DNA from: DASRCB01 sp035653295
GTDB taxonomy: Bacteria > Acidobacteriota > Terriglobia > Bryobacterales > Bryobacteraceae
Direction: 5' to 3'
Assembly: GCA_035653295.1 (NCBI GenBank)
Contig: DASRCB010000015.1
Span: 1-29,605, forward strand
DNA: 29,605 nucleotides
In this document: positions 14,348-22,247 of the stretch, one piece after another
Layout: each line of letters opens with the position of its first letter
How positions within the stretch are numbered: position 1 is the stretch's first letter
Position numbers and translations under genes: made by a program
The notes under the pieces: model-generated
The model's input: the letters and a program-made list of their open reading frames with translations, nothing else
The model's database searches: none
What the model was told of the DNA's origin: nothing

Positions 14348-14353
14348 TTTGAT

Positions 14354-15520
14354 ATGACAAGGCGCGAACTGCTCACCGCTCTTGCCGCCGCGCCGCTGCT
14401 CACGCGGGCAGCCCGAGCGGCCGTTCCCACGGCGCGCGTGGCCATCGCGAAGTGCCCGTCCTACGACGCCGATCTCGCCGGTATTATCTCCACCATGTTC
14501 GATCAAGTGGGTGGGGTCGAGCGCCTGGTCCGCAACAAGACCGTCACCATCAAGCTCAACCTTACCGGCGGAACCGACAGCCGCGTCGCCGGCAAGCTCC
14601 CGGGCATCACGCACTATACTCACCCCAAAACGGTGCTGGCCATGTGCCATGTCCTCGACGCCGCCGGGGCGAAGCGCATCCGCCTTGTCGAAGGCGCCTA
14701 CGCCACCAGCGCGCCGCTCGAGGAGTTCATGCTCAACGCCGGATGGAACGTTCGCGCGTTCCGGGCCGTGGCGGGCAATATCGAATTCGAGAACACCAAC
14801 GTCCTCGGCCAGGGCAAGGCGTACCACAAGATTACGGTGCCGGGCGGTGGGCTGATCTTCCCTGCCTACATGGTCAACCATTCTTATGTGGATACGGATG
14901 TATTCGTGTCCATGGCCAAGCTGAAAAATCACGCCACCTGCGGGGTCACGCTCACCACCAAGAACCTGTTCGGCATTACGCCGATCTCCATCTATGGCGA
15001 CGACGCCGGTGTGGACGAGCCGAACGAGCACCCCAGTTCGGGACGCGGCGCCGTCGGCCATGAGGCCACACGGCAGCCCGCGCGCTGCGCTCCCGCGGAG
15101 CTGAATCCCTCCTCGCCCCGCGACGCGACATGGCGCATGCCGCGAGTCTCCGCCGAGCTTTCCGCGGCGCGGCCCATCGACATTGCTTTCATCGATGGGG
15201 TTCAGACCATCGCCGGCGGCGAGGGCCCGTGGGTGGAAGGCGTGCAGGCCGTGTCGCCCGGCGTTCTCATTCTCGGGACGAACTCCGTGGCCACCGACAC
15301 CGTCGGAACCGCCGTGATGGGCTACGACCCGCGCGTGAAGCGTGGGACCCCGCCCTTCGCCGGCTGCGATAACACGCTGCTGCTCGCCGAGTCACTGGGC
15401 GTGGGCCCTGCCGACCTGAACAAGATCGAAGTGGCCGGCGCGTCTGTCGACAGCGTGCGATTCCCGTTCGCCAAATACATCAGGACCGCGCCCGAGAAAC
15501 AGGGCGAGCAGCGGGGCTGA
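14354..15520 (+). CDS. Tat-exported DUF362 domain protein
   Basis: A 388-residue protein. MTRRELLTALAAAPLLTRAA is a twin-arginine signal, which predicts export in folded form, often with a cofactor. The mature part matches DUF362: VTIKLNLTGGTDSRVAG, YTHPKTVLAMCHVLDAAGAK, SYVDTDVFVSMAKLKNHATC, GVTLTTKNLFGI and GGEGPWVEGVQAVSPGVLIL with NSVATDTVGTAVMGYDP. The common fused ferredoxin domain (CxxCxxC pairs) is absent, so this is the iron-sulfur-free form. The function of the family is not established. A Gly/Pro/Arg-rich stretch at about residues 220-260 (HPSSGRGAVGHEATRQP) looks like an insertion or loop. Start set by the Tat signal; candidate -10 at 14342. Confidence 0.9.
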   Translation: MTRRELLTALAAAPLLTRAARAAVPTARVAIAKCPSYDADLAGIISTMFDQVGGVERLVRNKTVTIKLNLTGGTDSRVAGKLPGITHYTHPKTVLAMCHVLDAAGAKRIRLVEGAYATSAPLEEFMLNAGWNVRAFRAVAGNIEFENTNVLGQGKAYHKITVPGGGLIFPAYMVNHSYVDTDVFVSMAKLKNHATCGVTLTTKNLFGITPISIYGDDAGVDEPNEHPSSGRGAVGHEATRQPARCAPAELNPSSPRDATWRMPRVSAELSAARPIDIAFIDGVQTIAGGEGPWVEGVQAVSPGVLILGTNSVATDTVGTAVMGYDPRVKRGTPPFAGCDNTLLLAESLGVGPADLNKIEVAGASVDSVRFPFAKYIRTAPEKQGEQRG

Positions 15521-15594
15521 GCGCGCTGTCTGCTACTGGAGCAACTCGACCCCGGCGCCGATATTAGTATGTGGCGGGTTCCGGCAGGACAGGA

Positions 15595-17136
15595 TTGAGT
15601 CGCGGAAAAAAGTTCGTCGTTAACGTCGTCTGGAACTGGCTGGGCGTGGTCGTCAGCCTGTTCATCGGCTTTTTCATCTCCCCTTACCTGATTCGCAAGC
15701 TTGGCCCGGAAGCCTACGGCATCTGGGCGTTGACTTTCGCGCTGGTCGAGAACTACTGGTTCTTCGATCTCGGCTTCCGCTCGGCCACCACCAAGTACGT
15801 GGCCCATTACGACGCCACCGGCGAGCCCGATAAGGTCCGCGAAATCATCAACACCGGTCTCTTCTATCTGACTGCGGTCGCCGCGGGCATCCTGCTGCTG
15901 CTGGGCATTCTGCTGCCCTTCATTCAGCGCTTCTTTCAGATTCCACCGTCGCTGCAGGGCAGCTTTCGCGTACTGGTCTGGCTCATCACCATTAACTGGT
16001 GCATGAGCCTGATCTTCAACCTGCTCACGGGTACCATTGAGGCCGTACAGCGCTTCGACACCTCCAATCGCATCGGCATCGTCGCCGCGGCCGCCCGCGC
16101 GCTGGCCCAGTTCACGGCTCTCTACCTTGGCTATGGCCTTATCGGCGTAGGCTTTGCCATGGTTATGGGACAAGCCGTCGGCTATGCGGCCGCGTATTTC
16201 TGCTTTCGCCGCATCTTTCCCGGCCAGCGCCTCTCGCCGCGCTACGCCAATCGCCGAACCCTGCGCATGATGTGGGCCTTCGGCCGGCACACCTTCGTCT
16301 CCTTCATCGGCCTGCAGGCGCAGACCCAGAGCGCCCCGGTGCTGATCGGCCATTTCCTGCCCACTGCCTTCGTCGGCTACTTCAGTCTTCCAGGAAAGCT
16401 GTTGCAGTACACCGTCGATTTCATCGGCCGCATCGGCTCCGTGACCAACTCCAATACCGCGGAGCTGGCGGCGCGCGGCGAGTATGACCGGCTCTCGCGC
16501 CTCGCGATCTATGTCAACCGATATTCGCTCGTCATGTTCATGCCCCTCGCCGTTCTGCTGCTCACGCATGGCGACCGCTTCTTCGTGCTTTGGGTGGGTC
16601 CGGCTTTCGCCGCACGCAGCGCGCCCGTGCTCCCCATCATCGTTGTGGGTTACGTAATCGCCATCGTTGGCCAGTACAACGCCAGCATGCTGCTGCAGGG
16701 CCTCGGCAAGCACAAATCGTACGCCCTCGGGCTCGTCGCTGAGGCGGCTGTCGGCATCGTTTTGATGATCTGGGCCATCCCGCATTACGGGATCGTGGGC
16801 GCGGCATGGGTCCTGTCCGTACTCATGATTCTCGACCGCGGCATCTTCATTCCCTGGGTAGTCAGCCGGGTCACCGGCCTGGGGTACGCAAAGTACCTGC
16901 ATGGTGTGTACACATGGCCTTTGGTAACAGCGATTCCCGCCCTGGTCTTCGGCTGGTGGCTGCGCGCCTCCATCCTGCCGGGAACCGGCTGGCTCCAGAT
17001 TTTTGCGGCCGGCGCGCTGATCGGCATCGTTTACTATGCGTTGTCCGCGGTCTTCTCCGTTGAGCGCGAACACCGCGCGCTTCTTCTCGATTGGCTGGGA
17101 CACCGCTTTCGCCGGGCCGAAGCGAAAGCGGCGTAA
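15595..17136 (+). CDS. Polysaccharide flippase (Wzx/MATE-like, oligosaccharide flippase family)
   Basis: About 513 residues with 12-14 hydrophobic helices, for example VVNVVWNWLGVVVSLFIGFF, AVAAGILLLLGILLPFI, LVWLITINWCMSLIFNLLTG and VTAIPALVFGWWL. The N-terminal ISPYLIRKLGPEAYGIWALT is characteristic of Wzx/PST-type O-antigen and polysaccharide exporters. These flip undecaprenyl-linked oligosaccharides across the inner membrane. No glycosyltransferases lie next to it, so the glycan is unknown. Two starts are possible: GTG 15571 (8 residues longer, no Shine-Dalgarno) and TTG 15595, which has AGGA 5 nt upstream and is preferred. It converges with the large secreted-protein gene, with 5 nt between stops. 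Confidence 0.9.
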   Translation: MSRGKKFVVNVVWNWLGVVVSLFIGFFISPYLIRKLGPEAYGIWALTFALVENYWFFDLGFRSATTKYVAHYDATGEPDKVREIINTGLFYLTAVAAGILLLLGILLPFIQRFFQIPPSLQGSFRVLVWLITINWCMSLIFNLLTGTIEAVQRFDTSNRIGIVAAAARALAQFTALYLGYGLIGVGFAMVMGQAVGYAAAYFCFRRIFPGQRLSPRYANRRTLRMMWAFGRHTFVSFIGLQAQTQSAPVLIGHFLPTAFVGYFSLPGKLLQYTVDFIGRIGSVTNSNTAELAARGEYDRLSRLAIYVNRYSLVMFMPLAVLLLTHGDRFFVLWVGPAFAARSAPVLPIIVVGYVIAIVGQYNASMLLQGLGKHKSYALGLVAEAAVGIVLMIWAIPHYGIVGAAWVLSVLMILDRGIFIPWVVSRVTGLGYAKYLHGVYTWPLVTAIPALVFGWWLRASILPGTGWLQIFAAGALIGIVYYALSAVFSVEREHRALLLDWLGHRFRRAEAKAA

Positions 17137-17141
17137 CCCCG

Positions 17142-20100
17142 TTAATTAACCGCCATCACGCGCAGCGGCGACTGACTGCTTCGTGAGCCGTTCGTGCGCC
17201 GCACGTAGTAGTACGCGACCCGTCCGGAAATCAGGTTCAGAGACACCGTGCAGCCCTGGTCGCACGCGGCGTCTATCGGAGCTTCGCTGTTCCACAGGAA
17301 CGGCTGCGCTCCGCTTGCATCCGAACAGCCGCCTTCCTGACGCGGCATCGGGTACAAGCCCTGCGCCGGATCATGCCCGGCGGCATTCTCGGCGTACCCC
17401 CAGCAGACCCGAACGCGGTCTCCCGGCGAACCGGAGAACGTCAGAGGAACCGGACGATATGTGCTCCGCGTCGCCGAATCGCTCGGCGGCATGGGAGGAA
17501 CCAGGACCGCCAGAATATCGGCCCGCTTTCCCTCCAGGAATCCGCCCGAAACCAGCGCGAACCTGCCGGTCGCGTCCCACGACGGATAGCTCTGTTGCGC
17601 CGCTCCGCCGGGAATACCGTGCACGAAAGAAAGCGCGCGGCTGAAGGCGGCATCCGCCGAGAAGCGGCTCGCGTCATCTTCCCGCAAACGCCCCGCCATG
17701 GCCCCTGCCGCGTAGAAGCATGGCCGCGGAGCCCCGCCTTCGCTCGCCGGCAGCGTATAAGAATCGGTGCAGCCCTCGTCATACACCGCGCCCGCGACAT
17801 TGACGTACCACCCTCCCGCCGCGCTCCCCGCCACGCATTCGCCTGCATTCAGCGAGTAGCACACCGAGTTCTGCGTCGACGCGAACGAAGCCGCCGACCC
17901 CGGCCCGCTGACCTCTTTCAGCAGCACCGGATTTGCGCGCCCCGCCAGCGGGCTGCGCTTGAGATCCACCGCTTTCCCGTAGCAGTCCGCGGCGCCGCCC
18001 GAGGAAAGCCGGTAGATGTCGCCGCTGATGCGCGTCGCGGTGTAAGTACAGAAGGTGCTTTCCTCCAGCGGTGCGGCGGCTGGACCAGCATTCACGCGCC
18101 CCCACATCAGTGCCGCATCGCCCGCCTGCTGCACCGCCGCAGAGTTCTGAGCCACCGCCGCATAGGATGCAACGTTCTGCATCGGCGCGGCGTTCGACCC
18201 CGCGAACTGCGGCCACTCCGGGGCGCCCGCCTTCACATCTTCGAAAAACGTCGCCGAAAACGGCTGCCCGCCGTAATCGATTCCCTGCTGATACGACGAG
18301 CCGCACCCCACCCTCAGCCGCGGTCCGTCCTCATGGGCGCAGTTTGCCCACAGCGGATTATCCGCCAGAGGTGCGCCGCCGCTCACCGGGAACTGCCACA
18401 TGCTGCCGCTGCCCTGCTCCCAGTTGGCCCGCATCCGCAGCGACCATCCGGCATTCGTCTCCGGGCAGCCGGCCCCCAGGTCCACGCACGGGTGCCGGAC
18501 CGCCGCAAGCTGGTGAGCACCCAATGGACTCCACAGGCTGCCGTTCACCGCCGATTCCCGCAGCAGCCACAACCCGCTCACGTTCCCGCCCGCATCGGTC
18601 GTCTTCTGCGCGAGAATGAAGCTCTCCCAGTCGCCGTTCGCCCCGGTGTTATCCTCAGCAAGCCAGTCGCCCGGCTCCGCATTCTGAAGCTTCGACCAGT
18701 TAGCGTTCACCACCGTGCGGTTGTCCGTAGTGGTGCAGGGCAGCGCCTGCGCCTCACTCAGCGCGTTTCCGCCAAAGGTGTTCCCGGCGAACGGCCTGGT
18801 GTTGCACGGCTCCTGATCCACCTTCACCTGAACGCAGCACTGACCCGCCAGGGGCGCCGTCGCGTAATTAATGTACTCCGTGCTGCCGCCGAAATCGGAA
18901 TCGAAAACGATCTTCTCCCCCCCGAAATCGAACGCGGCTCGCGGCTGCGCCCAGTACTGGTTCTCCGAACTCCGATGCATTGCAACCGGAGTAACCGTGG
19001 GAGCCATCTGAGGGCCGAACGAGATGGTGAACAGCTCGTTGAAGTATCCGGTGTTGCCATCCTGCGCCGCGGGACCATCCGTGCTGATCACGCATGTCGC
19101 GGCCGTGCGGGCGCATCCCACGTGATACGACTCCCACGTTGTGCCGCACGCGAACAGCCGGAGAATACGGGTCATGCCGCCGCCCAGCGCAGCGTCCGTG
19201 AAGGAAAGCGCCCCGGACCCAATGCGCATCGCCACCAGGTCGAGCTCGCACATGTCCTGACCGGAAAACGTGCCCTGATATCCCGCGGCGGTAATGAAGT
19301 ACTGCTGTCCGTCCGGGCCCTGCACAGTCCCGCCATGAGGAGTGGATGGGCACGCCTCGCCCGCTTCGCAGACGCCGTTCCCGTTATTGTTTCCGTTGTC
19401 GCCCATCAGTCCGGGGCCCGATTCCGGCCGCGCCTCCAGCACCAGACTCTTGTGGGCGACGTCCACGCTGTAAATGGCCATCGATGGATTAGCGAGCAGG
19501 AGTACGTACCGCTTCCCGCTCACCGCGTCAACTCCGGTTACTGCGGCATAATCGATGGCCGTTATCGGCAGCTTATTCAGCGCGTTACTCGCGAGGTAAT
19601 CCGCGCAATAAGTCTGCTTCGCGATCAGATCCACGGCGCATAAGGTGTGCTGATCGTCGCTCCAGAACGCGGTCCACTCGTCGGGCGTGATGTCGATGGT
19701 GTCCCCATCGTTGAGCGGCCCCGTGAAGGTCCCCGAGTAATCAATCCATGTCTCCGATGAGTTCGATGACACGTGATAGCGCATGATGGCCGGAACGTCG
19801 TGCGATTGGTAATAACAAACATCATCGTCACTGTTCGACCAGTAACACACCGGATAGGGCACGGCGGCGCCAGTGTTAATCACCGCTCCCGTTGACGCAT
19901 TCAGGATCTGCGCGCCTCCGCCGGGAAGCTCGATGGCGTGCAAATGATCACCCCTCTTGCTTAGCGGTGAAATGCCCGAATACTGATGTGCGCCAGGCGC
20001 AACGACGTTGACGGTCCCGCCGAAATTCGGATCGATATAAGCCGCTCCCGGCGCAACCTGGACCGACAGCGCCGGCGGCGTGCAAAGCGACTGCACTCCA

Positions 20101-22244
20101 AACGGGTCGTTCGAGCAGCCGTGAATCACGGCCGGCGAATTGGGGCACACGCTCTGAACCAGCGGCGTGTTCGGACACTGATACACATCCTGCGCCGTGA
20201 TCATCGAGCTCTGCGTAACTCCACCGCTGCATCCGTTGCAATCCCAGGCCGCGGGCGCGTTGTAGCCCGCCCGATTCACGGCCAGCACGGGAATGGTCCA
20301 GGGTCCGCTCAGCGCCGCAGTCCCATCACCGCGACCCGCCGCTTCGCCCACCACAGCCGTCGCGTACTGGCCATCGGGACTCGGCAGCATCGGCGCTTCC
20401 GAGGCGCCCCACCCCGCTTTGCTCATCCAGGTTCCACCCGCGCACGTCGCCCCGGCGCCGCCCTGGCAGTAATGGTTGGTGAAGGTGTCGTTGACCCCAA
20501 GCAGCCGGCCGGTTGAATCGAAATAGCTGCTGATCGCGGGCGCCTGGACTCCCGCCGGATTCGGCGTCACTTCGAGAATCGCCACCCCGCCGCGGAACGT
20601 CACCGATTTCGCTCCGCCCGTCCAGTTCGATGTATCCGAAATATCCGGATGCTGTGCGCCCCACGCCGCCATCATCGCGGTAAACCCATTGCTGGTCAGG
20701 ATCGTGACATCAAAGCACGGCGCTGGAATCGTGCTGCCATAAGATCCAACTGTCCGAAGATCCTGATATCCGCACCACGCATACTTCGCTGGGTTGTAAG
20801 TCATGCGCGCAATCTCCGTCGGCGCCGATGCCGGGTATCCTCCGTAAATGCTGCCGCCGTAGATACCCGCGACATCCACGTTCAACGCGGCGTCAACCGC
20901 CCCCAGCCATCGCGCTTCGGCGCGGGCCGATCCGTCCGCGTTCAGCGGGATCCAGAGCCATATCTGCGGCGGACCGCCCAGCGGAGCGGCATAGCACATG
21001 TATCCGCTGAGACTCGGGCTGATCGCGTTCCCGTTCCTGTCGAACCCAACCTGCCGCGGCGTATCCTCGCAGCGAATTGGCGCCGCTGCACTGTTCCACC
21101 ACGTCGACGAAGCCGCGCCGGCGAACCACGCCGCAATCTTCACCGATCCGCCGGAGCCCGCGCGCCAGATGCGAATCGACGGCTGTGCGGCATAGCCCTG
21201 ATCGGGCTCATAGCCCCAGTCCTGCCAATAGGGCCGCGCCGATCCGTGCGGAACCGTGAATTGCTGCGGCGCGCCGCCGACAGGCAGAGTTATGGTAAAG
21301 GTCCGGCCCAGGCACGTACTCGCCGATCCGTCCCACAGGCAGACGTTGATCACGTTGTCGCCGTTTGCGCCATCACTGGCCGAGCCGGATATGAAAGCAA
21401 TCAGGTCATCGATGTTCCACCGCGGCGCGTATGACGCCCCGGCATAGCTCACGCCGAACGGGTACACGGGATGCCCGCTGCCCGGGACGGTCCAGTCGCT
21501 CCGCGCTCTAAGGGAAGCGACCAGAGCCCCGGTGCACGTCGCATAACCAACGCCGGGGCTGCTGACCATGCTGGCCGGCGAATCGCAGCTGCCGCCCGTA
21601 ATCGCGGGCGTCTCGAACATCGTCTGCCCGCCATCGGCGATCGTCGCCACCGTGCCGTTCGCTCCGGGCGACGTAAAGAGCCAGTACTGAAGTCCGCTCA
21701 CCGGATCGATGCAGGGCGTCGTGCCTGCGGCTGAATTCCCGCATCCCTGGCCCGTTCCTCCGAAATCCAGCGTGGGATAAGCGGCGTTTCCAAATCCGTT
21801 CGCGTCGTACGGAACTTGCTCCGGATACGTGCTTCCGGCCGGCAAGTCAGCCGTAGTGAACTGGCCACTCTGAGTAATTCCGGAAACCTGATCGGTCATC
21901 GAATAGTAGTAAGTCGTCTTCGTGGCCAGCGATCGCGAGTGCATCAGCCCGTCCGCCGCGAGTTGCGCCGTGCGCAGTCCGGCTACAAAGGATACCCGCG
22001 AGCCTTCCACAACCGATCCGGCTCTGTTACAGGCCGTCGATCCCTGAAACAGACCTTCGTTCGTATCGTCCACCGCATGGGTGCGGTACGCGTCTGCAAA
22101 TACCTGAAAAGCGCATCGCGATGGGTCGCTGACGTTGAAAGAGAGAATCGCCTGCTGCGCGGTTACTCCGTCTGTCGAGACATTCAGTCCGGAGCCGTAA
22201 ATAGCGCCGGCGGAAACAATCAGAAGGATTAGTCTGGGGTGCAT
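17142..22244 (-). CDS. Giant exported cysteine-rich protein (1700 residues), function unknown
   Basis: A 1700-residue protein starting MHPRLILLIVSAGAIYGSGL, a signal peptide. The N-terminal part reads as a fibronectin-III-like module (LNVSTDGVTAQQAILSFNV, TTYYYSMTDQVSGITQSGQF, TTADLPAG). The middle, roughly residues 770-1100, resembles a beta-propeller, with recurring strands such as VCYWSNSDDDVCYYQSHDVP and TAFWSDDQHTLCAVDL. Near residues 945-965 the Asp/Asn/Gly-rich loop GDNGNNNGNGVCEAGEAC looks like a calcium-binding, cysteine-flanked turn. The last 110 residues form another beta-sandwich (VPLTFSGSPGDRVRVCWGYA, RVAYYYVRRTNGS). Many paired cysteines suggest disulfides outside the cytoplasm. 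No catalytic motif is seen. The start has GAGG about 9 nt upstream, inside the end of the partner gene, and only 3 nt separate the two. A surface or secreted binding protein is the most one can infer. Confidence 0.85.
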   Translation of the reverse strand: MHPRLILLIVSAGAIYGSGLNVSTDGVTAQQAILSFNVSDPSRCAFQVFADAYRTHAVDDTNEGLFQGSTACNRAGSVVEGSRVSFVAGLRTAQLAADGLMHSRSLATKTTYYYSMTDQVSGITQSGQFTTADLPAGSTYPEQVPYDANGFGNAAYPTLDFGGTGQGCGNSAAGTTPCIDPVSGLQYWLFTSPGANGTVATIADGGQTMFETPAITGGSCDSPASMVSSPGVGYATCTGALVASLRARSDWTVPGSGHPVYPFGVSYAGASYAPRWNIDDLIAFISGSASDGANGDNVINVCLWDGSASTCLGRTFTITLPVGGAPQQFTVPHGSARPYWQDWGYEPDQGYAAQPSIRIWRAGSGGSVKIAAWFAGAASSTWWNSAAAPIRCEDTPRQVGFDRNGNAISPSLSGYMCYAAPLGGPPQIWLWIPLNADGSARAEARWLGAVDAALNVDVAGIYGGSIYGGYPASAPTEIARMTYNPAKYAWCGYQDLRTVGSYGSTIPAPCFDVTILTSNGFTAMMAAWGAQHPDISDTSNWTGGAKSVTFRGGVAILEVTPNPAGVQAPAISSYFDSTGRLLGVNDTFTNHYCQGGAGATCAGGTWMSKAGWGASEAPMLPSPDGQYATAVVGEAAGRGDGTAALSGPWTIPVLAVNRAGYNAPAAWDCNGCSGGVTQSSMITAQDVYQCPNTPLVQSVCPNSPAVIHGCSNDPFGVQSLCTPPALSVQVAPGAAYIDPNFGGTVNVVAPGAHQYSGISPLSKRGDHLHAIELPGGGAQILNASTGAVINTGAAVPYPVCYWSNSDDDVCYYQSHDVPAIMRYHVSSNSSETWIDYSGTFTGPLNDGDTIDITPDEWTAFWSDDQHTLCAVDLIAKQTYCADYLASNALNKLPITAIDYAAVTGVDAVSGKRYVLLLANPSMAIYSVDVAHKSLVLEARPESGPGLMGDNGNNNGNGVCEAGEACPSTPHGGTVQGPDGQQYFITAAGYQGTFSGQDMCELDLVAMRIGSGALSFTDAALGGGMTRILRLFACGTTWESYHVGCARTAATCVISTDGPAAQDGNTGYFNELFTISFGPQMAPTVTPVAMHRSSENQYWAQPRAAFDFGGEKIVFDSDFGGSTEYINYATAPLAGQCCVQVKVDQEPCNTRPFAGNTFGGNALSEAQALPCTTTDNRTVVNANWSKLQNAEPGDWLAEDNTGANGDWESFILAQKTTDAGGNVSGLWLLRESAVNGSLWSPLGAHQLAAVRHPCVDLGAGCPETNAGWSLRMRANWEQGSGSMWQFPVSGGAPLADNPLWANCAHEDGPRLRVGCGSSYQQGIDYGGQPFSATFFEDVKAGAPEWPQFAGSNAAPMQNVASYAAVAQNSAAVQQAGDAALMWGRVNAGPAAAPLEESTFCTYTATRISGDIYRLSSGGAADCYGKAVDLKRSPLAGRANPVLLKEVSGPGSAASFASTQNSVCYSLNAGECVAGSAAGGWYVNVAGAVYDEGCTDSYTLPASEGGAPRPCFYAAGAMAGRLREDDASRFSADAAFSRALSFVHGIPGGAAQQSYPSWDATGRFALVSGGFLEGKRADILAVLVPPMPPSDSATRSTYRPVPLTFSGSPGDRVRVCWGYAENAAGHDPAQGLYPMPRQEGGCSDASGAQPFLWNSEAPIDAACDQGCTVSLNLISGRVAYYYVRRTNGSRSSQSPLRVMAVN

Positions 22245-22247
22245 CGA

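Noticed and set aside
15322..17103. 593-codon open frame on the - strand
   Set aside because: It is opposite the flippase, whose transmembrane pattern and Wzx wording are clear; the antisense product is charged, low in complexity and unlike any known protein.
17373..19643. 756-codon open frame on the + strand
   Set aside because: It lies fully opposite the 1700-residue secreted-protein gene, is very rich in Arg, Pro and His, and has no recognisable domain; long antisense frames are common in GC-rich genes.
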